Below, piece after piece: positions 4,059 to 14,500 of a stretch of DNA of 17,390 bases. Origin of the DNA: Candidatus Thorarchaeota archaeon MP8T_1 (GTDB lineage Archaea > Asgardarchaeota > Thorarchaeia > Thorarchaeales > Thorarchaeaceae); assembly GCA_002825465.1 (NCBI GenBank), contig PJER01000046.1, forward strand, positions 1 through 17,390, in the 5' to 3' direction. Position numbers and translations under genes: made by a program. The stretch's first letter is position 1; every line of letters starts with the position of its first letter. Under the pieces are notes generated by a model. It was not told the origin of the DNA. It ran no database searches and saw only the letters and a program-made list of their open reading frames with translations.

Positions 4059-6386
4059 ATGATGAAGATGGCATATTCTATTCGCAGACGAGTGCGAAGC
4101 ATCTTCCCTAGCTCAACAAGGGCATTGCTGGCTGGTCTCTTCCTCGCAGGAGTTATCTATATCTTATATGAGATAGCAGGAGGTGGTGGATGGGCCAATT
4201 CAAACGTAATAGTTGCGCTAATCATAGAATGTGCATTACTTTATCTTTCGATCTTCAAAGGGCCCCCCAATAAGTCGGATCTCGCAGTGCTCTCACTCAT
4301 CGCTTTTGTCTATCTGTCAGTTAGCTGGTTCATGTCAGCCCTTATTCCCTTCCATCACACAGTCATAATGGCAACGGCTGGACTACTCATCTATGGTGCA
4401 GTTCTTGCAGAACCAAAATATCCGCTAACAAAGCGCGCAATTGGAACTGGATTACTTGTGGGCGTCATCATGACATTCCTTGGCATCTGGCTTGCCTTGA
4501 AACTTGGTGTTGTATTTCTGGTTGGAGCTGAGATGCTGGGAGCTATCTTGCTGAGTGTTGGTGGGAGATATACGCCACAAGAAAACACGATAGTTGTAGC
4601 GATAGCAAATTCATCAGCCATGGTTTCGATTGGAGTGTTGATTACATTTCCAGCCATTGCGATTTTTGATCCGGAAAATCCACTGTTTAACATGGCACAT
4701 GTTGATTATAATGCCGCAATCACTTTCAGTTTCATTGTTCTTGTCACAGGACTTAGTGCAATCTTTGGCATAATACTTCTGGCTCCCTTTAGAGATCGTT
4801 TTAAGAATGAGCCTTGGCCACAAGTTCAACCTCAAGCGTACACAATTAACTCGATTGGTGGCGATGCAGAGGCAAAGAAAACAGTCGGAATTGGAATAAC
4901 ATCATCAGCCGCATGGATAGGTACTGTTAAGGTTGCAGAGAGCCTAACAGGGGCTGATTTGAGTGCGTTTCCGCACGCCTTAGGAGAGGTGATTCCAGCA
5001 GCATCAGCTATACCAGGATGGATTGGAATTAGCAATTCTCCAATGATGGCAGGAATTGGCTTCTTCGTGGGTTGGAAGAGAACAATAATTATTGGTATGG
5101 GAAGTTTGGCCTCTATTCTGATTTGGTTGCTTCTAGAGGGAGCCAATCCTTCTATTATGTATGAGGGACACATCAAGAGAGCAGAGATTATCTATATAGC
5201 CCTCGGTGTATTTGTGACAGTGATTCTTGGCGATTTCCTAGGTGGTCGAAAAAAGAGCACTGACAAGGAACCATCGTCTAAAGAACCTGAAGAGAAAACA
5301 TCACCTGCAACTGAAGAAAGTGTTGAGGACGTGGTTGCAGAAACTCCCCAAAGAGGTGACTCACGTCCGAGTATACTGAGGGTCAAAGAGGAGTTATTTT
5401 CAATTGAAATGTTTAAAGAAGAGGTTCGTGAGATAATTGCAGATCCTCGAGCATACCTCAAATCACGAAGAGGTCAGCTCCCCCCATGGATTTCTTTTGT
5501 TTCACTGGCTCTTTTCATGATTGCAGGCATCATTGTGTTCTGGTTCATCGAGCCATTCCCTGGAATCCAGATACACTGGCTTCTCTTCTTGATTGGGACA
5601 CCAATCGCGTTGATCTCTGTCTATTTCACAGCCCGTGCTATTAGCGAAACTGGAATGCTAGCAGGATATATCACAGATATTGTGGCAATTCCAGCGATTC
5701 TATTATTCAAGGTTTCATTCGCCGTTATTACAACATTCATTTCAATGCTTGGAGCACTTCAAGATGCTGCAATTGCACTGCTTGTCCATCTCAGACTTGG
5801 AAGACTGACTGAAGTTAGAGGCAGGGATATTCTGAAGGCAGTCTTTGTAGGAGCAATGCTGGGCACCACAATAGGCTCGTTCATCACCTTCACTCTCTTT
5901 GATACATACAATGGATTTGGGGGAACGGATCTGCCAAGCCCTGCGGCACAGCTTTTTGGATTTCTCGTAGTCAGCCTTCAGGGAATTGGAGAGTTTCAGC
6001 TTCCTGGAATGAATCAGTTTGAAAACGTTCATCCCGCCCTTGTGTTTGCTTATCTGATTTCCTTTGCAGTTGGCGGATTCCTTGTTGGACGCGAACTCAA
6101 TAAGCGTGGTCTGAGCCCAATGAGCCTTGTCGTTGGAGTGCTAATCCCACCAGCCACAGCAGCTGCTATTCTTATTGGAGGATACATCAATTATGTAGTT
6201 AAGAAGAAACACGGCCCACAGGAACCTATCTCAAAGGCGGATCCACTTCAACAACAGATTGAACTTCAAGATGCCAATTACAACAGAATCAGTAGAATCC
6301 TCAGTGGTATTGTGGCTGGAGAAGCAGTTGTTACAGTCATGTGGGTCCTTGGAACTGCAATAACAACGATTCTATTCACACTCTAA
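4059..6386 (+). CDS. OPT-family (oligopeptide/metal-chelate) membrane transporter
   Basis: A 775-residue polytopic membrane protein, probably a proton-coupled importer of small peptides or metal chelates. The hydrophobic segments fall in two blocks, consistent with the long multi-helix OPT architecture. Family-like segments include NSSAMVSIGVLITFPAI, a glycine-rich loop with IGISNSPMMAGIGFFVGWKR, and AAQLFGFLVVSLQGIGEF in the second block. Between the blocks, nucleotides about 5240-5490 encode a charged cytoplasmic linker (KKSTDKEPSSKEPEEKTS and onward). The ATG at 4059 is chosen because GGAGA (4046-4050) sits 8 nt before it. The frame is open from a GTG at 4020 without a good ribosome site, giving 788 residues if used. 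It converges on the envelope operon with 17 nt between stop codons. Family call fairly firm; substrate unknown. Confidence 0.75.
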   Translation: MMKMAYSIRRRVRSIFPSSTRALLAGLFLAGVIYILYEIAGGGGWANSNVIVALIIECALLYLSIFKGPPNKSDLAVLSLIAFVYLSVSWFMSALIPFHHTVIMATAGLLIYGAVLAEPKYPLTKRAIGTGLLVGVIMTFLGIWLALKLGVVFLVGAEMLGAILLSVGGRYTPQENTIVVAIANSSAMVSIGVLITFPAIAIFDPENPLFNMAHVDYNAAITFSFIVLVTGLSAIFGIILLAPFRDRFKNEPWPQVQPQAYTINSIGGDAEAKKTVGIGITSSAAWIGTVKVAESLTGADLSAFPHALGEVIPAASAIPGWIGISNSPMMAGIGFFVGWKRTIIIGMGSLASILIWLLLEGANPSIMYEGHIKRAEIIYIALGVFVTVILGDFLGGRKKSTDKEPSSKEPEEKTSPATEESVEDVVAETPQRGDSRPSILRVKEELFSIEMFKEEVREIIADPRAYLKSRRGQLPPWISFVSLALFMIAGIIVFWFIEPFPGIQIHWLLFLIGTPIALISVYFTARAISETGMLAGYITDIVAIPAILLFKVSFAVITTFISMLGALQDAAIALLVHLRLGRLTEVRGRDILKAVFVGAMLGTTIGSFITFTLFDTYNGFGGTDLPSPAAQLFGFLVVSLQGIGEFQLPGMNQFENVHPALVFAYLISFAVGGFLVGRELNKRGLSPMSLVVGVLIPPATAAAILIGGYINYVVKKKHGPQEPISKADPLQQQIELQDANYNRISRILSGIVAGEAVVTVMWVLGTAITTILFTL

Positions 6387-6403
6387 AGGCACTCATGATT
6401 GTT

Positions 6404-7789
6404 CTATCGTCGATAGGCGTCTTCCAAGGCCTTATCCCACTCGTCAACCTCTGTTTCGAATCCTTTACGTTTCTTCCGTGCCTTTGCTCGTGCTTTACGA
6501 GCTTTTGCAGCTTCCCTTCGTCGACGTGCAAACTCCTTCTTTCTCTGTTTCTCAGCCTCTTTTTCTTCTTTAGTAAGTTCCTCGGTTTCGACTACTTCTC
6601 TTCTTGAGAACCAAGTAATGACCATCGATACGAATGGAAAAGTAAGAACAATGGGTACAAGGAGGAGAAGAATGATTTCCGGTTGGAGGAGCTCAATGCT
6701 GTTTCTGATTCCCGGGGGTAGAGATAGAAGGAATATGAGGGAGTATGGATTAAGGAATATGAATGCTATTGCTACAACACTTAGAAATCTGATTGCTGAA
6801 CCTGTGACTGTTGATCCGATTACATAGGCAGACGATGGTGATGCGGCTTTTGCGGTAAGTTCATCCTTTGCCCTTGAATCAGTCTGTAGAAGTTCATCAA
6901 CAAATATCTGGAGCCTACGAACATCTGAAATCGCATCAAGATTTTCTAGCGCGTCCTGTGTTCCAACAATCTTGCGTTCGATGGCCTCTCTAAGGAACGA
7001 GAAAGCAGTAGCTCCGGTCGTACGACTCATCCCGGTGGTGCTTACTTTCTCACCGCGTTCAATGGCATCCTGTTTTCTTGTGGCTTGTCTAAGTGCAAGG
7101 AGCTGTTTCTTGAGGGTTTCTTCTCGATCCTCAATTGGTTTGCCTACCGAATAGCTATAGATCATCTGATAGCTGACTTCAAGATATGCAAAAGACACCA
7201 GCGCTAGGAGTTGGAAAGAATTACCAAGAAAGACAACGAAGTCTGAAGGAAACGGATCAAGATTAGGTACGCTCAGCATTTTGTATGCAGCGAGAATTAT
7301 AATTACCTGAATTGAGAGAAACGCGCCACCGACGAACTTGTGATCCATTCGCACGAGTGATTGCAAAAACAGAACAATACCGATTCCAGCAAATAGAAAG
7401 TACAGGAAAAGGAATGTGTTGTCCCAGAGAGCTGCAAGCACACTTGTAAGATTGGTTTGGAAGGATGTCCATACATCTGCAAGATTAGTCAGTGGACCCG
7501 ATACCCCATATGGCTGCATATACCAGGAACGAAGAACAAGTGTATTGTAGAGCCCCACAATTACATCATTGGGAATAGTACCTGAGAACGCAGCAGACAG
7601 ACCACTAATCATTGTACTGGTCATAAAGAAGAGGAGTAGGGACAATAGTCGGAACACGGTAACCACGAAATCATAAGGTGCAGCCCAGTGCCAAATGTCA
7701 TTAGAATCTAACAGGCTATATACAAGATAGGCCATCCCTGCAAATGTTGCTGTAGAGGCAATCCTGAGAATCCATGTTACAACTCTCAA
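6404..7789 (-). CDS. Seven-helix membrane protein with basic coiled-coil tail (unknown)
   Basis: The 461-residue last gene of the envelope operon. Predicted membrane helices lie at about 8-26, 41-65, 126-146, 153-171, 184-204, 332-358 and 370-394. A soluble, charged region (about 215-330) separates helices 5 and 6. The tail (400-445) begins acidic (ETEELTKEEKEAEK), then becomes extremely Lys/Arg/Ala rich (FARRRREAAKARKARAKARKK), likely a cytoplasmic helix. The TTG start at 7789-7787 overlaps the DUF58 stop (7788-7786) and follows a GGGGGTGG ribosome site, so translation is coupled. I recognise no family. The context suggests an integral component of the MoxR/DUF58/transglutaminase envelope system; the basic tail could contact nucleic acid, ribosomes or acidic lipids (speculation). 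Confidence 0.75.
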   Translation of the reverse strand: MRVVTWILRIASTATFAGMAYLVYSLLDSNDIWHWAAPYDFVVTVFRLLSLLLFFMTSTMISGLSAAFSGTIPNDVIVGLYNTLVLRSWYMQPYGVSGPLTNLADVWTSFQTNLTSVLAALWDNTFLFLYFLFAGIGIVLFLQSLVRMDHKFVGGAFLSIQVIIILAAYKMLSVPNLDPFPSDFVVFLGNSFQLLALVSFAYLEVSYQMIYSYSVGKPIEDREETLKKQLLALRQATRKQDAIERGEKVSTTGMSRTTGATAFSFLREAIERKIVGTQDALENLDAISDVRRLQIFVDELLQTDSRAKDELTAKAASPSSAYVIGSTVTGSAIRFLSVVAIAFIFLNPYSLIFLLSLPPGIRNSIELLQPEIILLLLVPIVLTFPFVSMVITWFSRREVVETEELTKEEKEAEKQRKKEFARRRREAAKARKARAKARKKRKGFETEVDEWDKALEDAYRR

Positions 7790-9108
7790 AACATTGCCAC
7801 CCCCTTCTGCTTTGCCTGCTCGTATGTCTTGATTATAGTTGGCAGGAAGTCTTCAGGGCCAACATTTACGACTGGAATCCCAAATCGTGCGAGCGCTTGA
7901 GCTATCTTGTTTCTTCGTTCCCATAGCTCTTCAGAAACAGCTTCGGACAGCACTTTTTCCACAGGGCCAAACTGCCCGACTGGTGCCTCAAACCAAGGCC
8001 CAAATGGACTAATGACCATAGCTTTGTGTCCATTTGCCACGAGTGCCTTCATTGCATTGAGTAGAGGTGCAGGACTCTCCTCAAGATCTGTCAGCCATAT
8101 GAAAAACGAGCGTTTCTTTGTCTGCTGAACGACATAGGAAATTGCAGTTTCATAGTCACTCCAACCCCTTGGTTCAGCTCCTGCTAATGCTTCTAATACA
8201 TCATACATGTGATTTGGACGAGTCCCGGGAGGTACATAACTGTGCACAATATCACTAAACACACAAGTGCCAATGAGATCCTTTCGCTCAAGCCCTATGT
8301 GTGTTAAAAGCACTGCAGCTCTAATTGCATACTCAAGCTTTGTATTCTCAGGGTATCCATTTCCCATGCTTCCACTAGTGTCTACCATGCAGATGACTTG
8401 GATATTCTTCTCCATCTCGAACTGCTTGATAACCATGTCACCACGTTTTGCACTAGTTTTCCAATCAATTAGCCTGAATTCGTCACCGGGCACATATTCT
8501 CTAAAGCCAACAAAGTCGGAACCCATACCAACTGTCTTTGTTCTGTGTGCTCCAAACATGAGTCCGAGCTGGCGCTGCTTTCCAAGAGCTTCCATTCGAC
8601 GTACGTCTTTCCAGGTGGGATAGACAAGAACTTCTGTATGTGCCTTAAGGGTTCGTTTGTAATAGTGAAAACCAAGTCGATCTCGCATCACTACTTCAGT
8701 AGGACCTATGAAGTAGCGACCACGCATTCTCGCTTGGAGAATATATGAGAAGATGATACTACTGCCTGGTTCAATACGGGATGCAATGAAGTTCTCTCCT
8801 ATTGCGAGAATCCATGTTTCGGGATATTGATCGTGCACTTCTATAAAATCGAAATGGCGTCGTGATACGTTGCGAATTGTGACGCGAACGCGCAGAAAAT
8901 CACCTGAAAATACCTTTACTTTATCGATTTGGCGATCGACTTCGATACCGGCAATATTAGCTGTGAGAGCAAAAAGGGGCAGGGTTACAACTAACCCGAT
9001 GAGAAGATAGACACCCAAGAGTACGAAATAGAAATTGACAAAGGAGAATCCACTTGTTAGAAGGAGGACCCCTGCAAATGTTACAACAAAGCCCCTCTGA
9101 GTAATCAC
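7786..9108 (-). CDS. DUF58 protein with vWA-like domain
   Basis: A 440-residue membrane-anchored protein. Two N-terminal helices (about 8-24 and 26-48) are followed by a beta-rich extracytoplasmic-type segment (55-165). The DUF58 signature FREYVPGDEFRLIDWKTSAK lies at 202-221. A vWA-like metal site (MIDAS) follows, D243-T-S-G-S-M, in strand VICMVDTSGSM. The C-terminal half continues the vWA fold (LTDLEESPAPLLNAM). DUF58 proteins commonly pair with MoxR ATPases and are thought to help assemble or mature surface or enzyme complexes through metal-dependent protein contacts. The start is GTG (9108-9106) with GGAG ten nt upstream, 18 nt after the MoxR stop. The MIDAS residues are intact, so it is probably functional. 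Confidence 0.88.
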   Translation of the reverse strand: MITQRGFVVTFAGVLLLTSGFSFVNFYFVLLGVYLLIGLVVTLPLFALTANIAGIEVDRQIDKVKVFSGDFLRVRVTIRNVSRRHFDFIEVHDQYPETWILAIGENFIASRIEPGSSIIFSYILQARMRGRYFIGPTEVVMRDRLGFHYYKRTLKAHTEVLVYPTWKDVRRMEALGKQRQLGLMFGAHRTKTVGMGSDFVGFREYVPGDEFRLIDWKTSAKRGDMVIKQFEMEKNIQVICMVDTSGSMGNGYPENTKLEYAIRAAVLLTHIGLERKDLIGTCVFSDIVHSYVPPGTRPNHMYDVLEALAGAEPRGWSDYETAISYVVQQTKKRSFFIWLTDLEESPAPLLNAMKALVANGHKAMVISPFGPWFEAPVGQFGPVEKVLSEAVSEELWERRNKIAQALARFGIPVVNVGPEDFLPTIIKTYEQAKQKGVAMF

Positions 9109-9126
9109 AGCTTTTCTTCTCCAGTT

Positions 9127-10116
9127 CTATCGAGGACAGTCTACTTCGCCAAGTATCTTTGTCACAACGCGCTCTACAGTTAACCCTTCAAGCTCTGCTT
9201 CAGGCTTGAGAACTAGTCGGTGATTGAGAGTCTGAACCGAGAGCTTTCTCACATCTTCAGGAACTACATAATCACGACCATGCATCGCCGCTCGTGCTTT
9301 TGAGGCATTCATTAGGACTAGTGAAGCTCGGGGTGATCCTCCAAGTAGAATCTGTGGATCGTTCCGAGTTCTAACAACAATATCTCTGATATAGTTGATC
9401 ACATCCTCCTCAAGGAAGACTGTCTGACAAGTATTCTGCATTCGCACCATCGTCGTGGGATCGGCAAGTACACGAAGTTCTGTCATTTCTCCGAGATGCT
9501 TTCGTCGAATGACTTCAGCTTCCTCATCATCTGTAGGATAGTCAAGAATCAAGCGGAACATAAACCTGTCAAGCTGTGCCTCAGGTAGTGGGTATGTGCC
9601 TTCCTGTTCGACAGGATTTTGAGTGGCGATTATCAAAAAGGGTCTTGGTAGTTTCCTCGTTACACCTTCAATTGATACTTGCCGCTCCTCCATTACCTCT
9701 AGCAATGCACTCTGTGATTTTGGTGGGCATCGATTAATCTCATCAGCCAGTACCAAGTTTGAAAAGACAGGCCCCTTGCGGAACCAGAACTCTCCAGTTC
9801 GTTGATTGAACACATTGCTTCCGAGCAAATCTGCGGGTAGTGTGTCCACAGTCAATTGAATTCTCTTAAAGGCACATCCAAGAATGGATGCATAAGTTCT
9901 TGCCATATAGGTCTTAGCAAGTCCTGGAACGCCTTCAAGTATTACGTGTCCATTTGCCAGCATAGCGATGAGAACATTCAACAGAATCTCATCTTTGCCA
10001 ACAATGATGCGATTACACTCACGGATAATCTCCGAAGTGATATCGCGAACCTCATCGATACTCATCGTCGCTGTTGTTTCGACTATCGGGGCTTCATTCG
10101 GTTCATCTGTTGTCAA
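9127..10116 (-). CDS. MoxR-family AAA+ ATPase
   Basis: A 329-residue cytosolic chaperone-like ATPase. Walker A is GVPGLAKT (62-69) and Walker B is LVLADE (121-126) followed by INRCPPKSQSALLEVMEERQ, the hallmark MoxR stretch. Sensor 1 is ATQNP (164-168) in a context ending EGTYPLPEAQLDRF. The C-terminal lid has GGSPRASLVL (sensor-2 Arg), and length and motifs are typical. MoxR enzymes act with DUF58/vWA partners to remodel or insert metal into client complexes; here the partner is the next gene. The start is TTG (10116-10114) with GAGGT eight nt upstream. The first in-frame ATG is residue 18 and lacks a comparable site. It lies 17 nt after the DUF4350 gene. Confidence 0.93.
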   Translation of the reverse strand: MTTDEPNEAPIVETTATMSIDEVRDITSEIIRECNRIIVGKDEILLNVLIAMLANGHVILEGVPGLAKTYMARTYASILGCAFKRIQLTVDTLPADLLGSNVFNQRTGEFWFRKGPVFSNLVLADEINRCPPKSQSALLEVMEERQVSIEGVTRKLPRPFLIIATQNPVEQEGTYPLPEAQLDRFMFRLILDYPTDDEEAEVIRRKHLGEMTELRVLADPTTMVRMQNTCQTVFLEEDVINYIRDIVVRTRNDPQILLGGSPRASLVLMNASKARAAMHGRDYVVPEDVRKLSVQTLNHRLVLKPEAELEGLTVERVVTKILGEVDCPR

Positions 10117-10133
10117 TTTCTTTTACCTCATTT

Positions 10134-11546
10134 TTATCTGGTGTCTATCAGTAATGATTGTATATTACGCATAAAGAAGAAGAGCTCCATCATTTCGCTC
10201 TCCTTTATCTTCATATTTGGATCAGCCGCTATCTCTTCAATCCGTGCCAATGTTGCAAGGAACTCCCCTTCCCTGAGTTTGGGGTCCTTATACCGCATCA
10301 GTTCCCATACTGCTTTTGAACTATACTCAGTCATTTGTTGGTGTTTTCTAAGTCCACGCTTTAATTTACGATGCAGCATTTTCACTACCCGTGCATAATT
10401 GCCTTCAGTTCTATAGTAGGTCATCCGTTCGCTGAAGTACGTCTGGCCTCTTCTGAGAAAGACGTCTGAAACACTCTTTACTTCGGGTTTTTTCAACTCA
10501 GGTAGATACTTCCTGATACCAACTGCAGTCAGGATAGGGTATAGCGAAGAAAGGTATGGTAACGTCGATAGCCAGAGCGCGCGACCAAGATAGAGTCCAT
10601 AGAAGAACTCGCCGCTATTCCAAGGAACAGCAAGAAGTTCCTCGCAGAATAGCACAGGTTGTGAAGTATCAGAATGGGATAGCCACTCTATGATATTCAT
10701 AGCAAATCTCTGATTATCTGGAAACCGACCATACATGTCATTATTGAAGAGACTTGGATCACTTACTGCGACCAATCGACCGCCATTTGCAGTTGCATTG
10801 CTAGAGAAATCCAATGCGCCTGCAACAGGGAGACTGCCGCTCCACTCGTAGGGATCAGGGTCTGGAGCAGGATCAGTGATATTGGTTTCACACCAAGACC
10901 TTGGAGTGCTCCAAGCTATTCCACCCAATCCTAGCATTGAATATGGATTGATAGCTGTAGCCCAATTGAGGTGCAACTCACTCACACCTGTTGTGAGAAA
11001 TCCTTGGTCTGCACCCAAAATACTATGGAAGTCTCTGATTATGGGTAGTCTTGGTTCTTTAGCGAGGTCATACGAATCAAGGTCAAGAAGTACTCCTCCG
11101 GTAAATGAGAGGAATCCAGATACATTACCTGGAAGTCCTCCAGGCATAACTTGTCCCATTAAATAGTTTAAGATTGCCAGTGAGCTATTTGCCGATCCAA
11201 AATCGTCTGCTATCAAGACGCCGCCTCCTGCAAGTAAGTGGCTATAGATCACTAGAGTCACATCAAGGCTGAAGTCCCTAACAGGACCCATGATTACGAT
11301 CACAGCTGATCCATTTTCTCTTGTGACCACACTCATAGAAGCTTGGATAGAATAAACAGGCCTTCCTGTATCATTGATAGCGTTACTGTACTGGCTGAGA
11401 CCATTCCAATTCTCATTGTAGATAGAGAAATCATGGGAATAGACAGGCTGTAGACCTATGACGGTGTACCCGGCCAGTATTGTGACTGGCACCCATGTAA
11501 ATAGGAAAAGGCAAACTTGAAGGATCTCTTTCCAGCCCATCGGCAT
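10134..11546 (-). CDS. DUF4350-type membrane protein
   Basis: A 470-residue protein. An N-terminal membrane helix (about 8-30) precedes an extracytoplasmic domain with the DUF4350/GATase-like pattern: GGGVLIADDFGSANS (107-121) and, later, NGGRLVAVSDPSLFNNDMYGR with FAMNIIEWLS (254-290). A second membrane segment spans about 313-346. It is followed by a basic, helical cytoplasmic tail of about 120 residues (VVKMLHRKLKRGLRKHQ and after). This family is often found beside MoxR, DUF58 and transglutaminase/DUF4129 proteins, as here; its exact role is unknown. The ATG at 11546 lies only 4 nt from AGGAG, whereas the ATG at 11540 (residue 3) has ideal spacing and may be the true start. The gap to the upstream gene is 13 nt. 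Confidence 0.8.
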   Translation of the reverse strand: MPMGWKEILQVCLFLFTWVPVTILAGYTVIGLQPVYSHDFSIYNENWNGLSQYSNAINDTGRPVYSIQASMSVVTRENGSAVIVIMGPVRDFSLDVTLVIYSHLLAGGGVLIADDFGSANSSLAILNYLMGQVMPGGLPGNVSGFLSFTGGVLLDLDSYDLAKEPRLPIIRDFHSILGADQGFLTTGVSELHLNWATAINPYSMLGLGGIAWSTPRSWCETNITDPAPDPDPYEWSGSLPVAGALDFSSNATANGGRLVAVSDPSLFNNDMYGRFPDNQRFAMNIIEWLSHSDTSQPVLFCEELLAVPWNSGEFFYGLYLGRALWLSTLPYLSSLYPILTAVGIRKYLPELKKPEVKSVSDVFLRRGQTYFSERMTYYRTEGNYARVVKMLHRKLKRGLRKHQQMTEYSSKAVWELMRYKDPKLREGEFLATLARIEEIAADPNMKIKESEMMELFFFMRNIQSLLIDTR

Positions 11547-11559
11547 TTCTCCTTGCTAC

Positions 11560-14500
11560 TTACTCTATAGGTGCACTAGAATCGATTCTTGGATACAAAT
11601 CCGTAAAGACTCTAAGTGCGGTTTCATATCGATCGCGAGACATCTCGTGATGCGAGAAACGTGCCTCTTCATAGGTTTGAACGAACTGCTCAACAGTTGT
11701 GGCATCAAGAGGAATTGCTTGAAGTACACGATCCAAGTACTCACGAGCAGTTTCTGCATGGGATCGTTCGGACCCCATCTTTGTGCCGCACATCTGCTCA
11801 AATGTTCGATACGCCAATGTAATGGACGCACCATATTTTCCAGCATCTGCTAGTTTTTTGATGTTTCTTAGCTTCGTAGGGATATCAACTCCCCTCGATA
11901 TGACTGTTGAACGGAACATACCTTTCACAATGTACAGATATGCCAAGACGGCAATGACTGCACCTATTAGTAAGATTCCTGCTATGATTAAGTCGGTTCC
12001 CTGCAAAATATTACCACCTTGAGTTTGAATTCTAATTGTAAATTGGACTGACACTATATCAGGCGCATCTACTGATGTTAGTGTTAGTATGATGTAAAGT
12101 ATAGTACCATCTGCGTATGCAGACGACCTATATGAGATTCTCCCATCCAATCCTGTTCTCTGATTAATTATTTGACTTCCGTTGAGATTGAGATCGACGG
12201 ATCTATTCACTATGGGGTGTCCCTCAGGATCGAGAAGTTCAAATTCGATAACAAAGGCCTGACCGGGATCAATTCGTGAAGCTGAACGAAGATTGAAAGA
12301 TACGTTAGTGAACAGATGAATGGATTCGATGGCGTTGCTATTGTGACCGTTTGTGAAAGACCCACCGTTATATTCAGCTCGGACTATGAAGATTCCACTA
12401 ACATATGTCCAAGGAGAAGGTAAAGGTATGACGAAGGTCTGGCCATTTCCATTAGTTAGAAACGGAGCTGCAATCTCCGTATTGTTAAGAAAGAGGTGTA
12501 CTGTAACACCATTGATTGGAACACCTAGGTCATCATGAAGCTGAATTGTGACTACGATGTTTTCTCCCGGCATAAATGCTCCACCGGTTACCATGACATC
12601 TATGGCAGAGTCTCTGAAGATAGAAATAGTCCATGAGGAGGGAGAGGACAAAACATCATGAAATAGTCCTATTGAGTCAATGGTCAAGGTGTATATTCCG
12701 GTGGCTTGGTCATAAGGGATAGGAATGTCGATTGAAAAAGTGCCACCTGCACTCGTAGTACCAGAAAAGCCAGTCGGCATGCCATTTGCTAGTACCTCAA
12801 TGGTCACACCATCTGCAGGAAAACTACCATCATTAGTCACATAACCTGTCACCGTGACTGTATCTCCTCTTGTGAATTCATCATCTACAGGTTGAGCATC
12901 AAGATAGAGATCGACATACTCTCGAACAGTAATGTCAACAAAGTTCTGAGTGATGTCCACAAAAGCAGCAGTCGGAGCGTTGAACTGAGCATAGCCCGAT
13001 TTGACTCCGAGAGATTGGGAATAGGTCACTAAATGAACATAGCTATAAGTTCCGCCAGAAATTGCCGCGGTATTGAGCAGGACTCCATCCCACCATATCT
13101 CAATGTCATATCCATCCAGAGCAGATGTATTTGCGAATTGAGCGGTTCCATAAAACGTGATTTGCTCTCCTAGATGCACAACTGTGACATCCACGGAGGC
13201 GGTAATAATAACAGTGTATCTTGCCACAATGATTGTCTGTGGAGTAGACATGCCAGAAGTCGCATAACCGACTGGAAATATGTACGCCCAGACTTGGCGA
13301 GTACCGATTGAAGTATCAGCAGGAACTTGATAGCTTGTTGTGAAAGCACCAAATCCGTCTGTTGTCACGTTCTTCATAAAGCCCCATGTACCAAGAGGAT
13401 CGCCCCAGAAGAGTGTGATGGCCGAGTCAGCATAGAAACTACCGTTATCCCACGTCACAGTGCCTGAGATTATGAGATTTTCAAGAATATACACCTCTGT
13501 TGGAGAGGTAGGGGTGACTGTGAATGATACCCATATGTATCCCGGAGCGTAGATTTCAAACTGCGGTACAGCCGCCTGAGAATCTGCAATCCAAGGATAG
13601 AGTGATTGAAACCGGACGACCAAGTCATAGAATCCAACAGTTTGGTCTTGAGGGATTGTCCAGTAGAGAGTGAACGAACCATCGGCGAGGGTTACTGTGC
13701 TATCAAGTGTGTCTATGCCATTCAGTAATTCAACAGTAACTCCTGCATAGGGTACTGAAGGACTGAGAAACCTGAGATTACCAGTCACAATCACAGTTTC
13801 AGTCAGCCTGTATGTAGGCCAGTCAGTATCGACATTATACACTTCGGTGAGCCATTGGGTAAGTGTGACTAGAGTATGTATTGATTCTACACTGGCGCGA
13901 TAGACAGTCCCAGCGTAATATCCATAGACTTCGATATTACTGCGAATGGTGTCGTAGTCCATGCCAGAATAATAAAGGTCAGCATGCCCAGTTCCATTCG
14001 TAGTGACATTTCCGAGGAAGAAGAGTGTTCCATTATTCCAATAGATGCTAATATCTGCATTAGCAATTGGTGTCCCATTATGTTGATAATATAGGAATGC
14101 GTGTATCGTGAGAGTTTCATTCAGCATGACAGGATTAGGCAACGCGGTGATATCTAGTACGATAGTGTACTTGACTGTATCAACACTGAAATACTCAACA
14201 GCATCGTTGTTCAGTGGATCAGTAGAGGTATAAAGAAGTCGGAACTGATAGGTGTATTCGACAGGCGTTGGAAAACTTAGCGTGGCATTGAATCCACCCG
14301 TCGAATTGGTCGGTAGATAGGCAATAGGCTGCCACCCTGTCCCGTTCCAGAAGGATAATTCAATGATCTCGCCAATGAGAGGAGGAGAACCACCTAAATA
14401 GGACAGGATGCCATCAAAGTATAGATTCTCATCAAGATAGATTTGCGTGGGGGCGAACAGAGTGATTTCAAGATCATATTTCACAAGCCTAATACTTGGC

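Noticed and set aside
6404..6416. Palindrome CTATCG-T-CGATAG between convergent genes as a terminator
   Set aside because: It lies in the last codons (Tyr-Arg-Arg-stop) of the minus-strand gene, is short and has no T-run after it.
6341..6607. Plus-strand frame with a Phe/Ser/Leu-rich run
   Set aside because: It is the complement of the Lys/Arg/Glu-rich tail of the minus-strand membrane protein.
9856..10398. 180-codon plus-strand frame opposite the MoxR and DUF4350 genes
   Set aside because: It is antisense to well-supported genes, crosses their boundary, and has a Cys/Ser/Ile-rich composition typical of a shadow frame.
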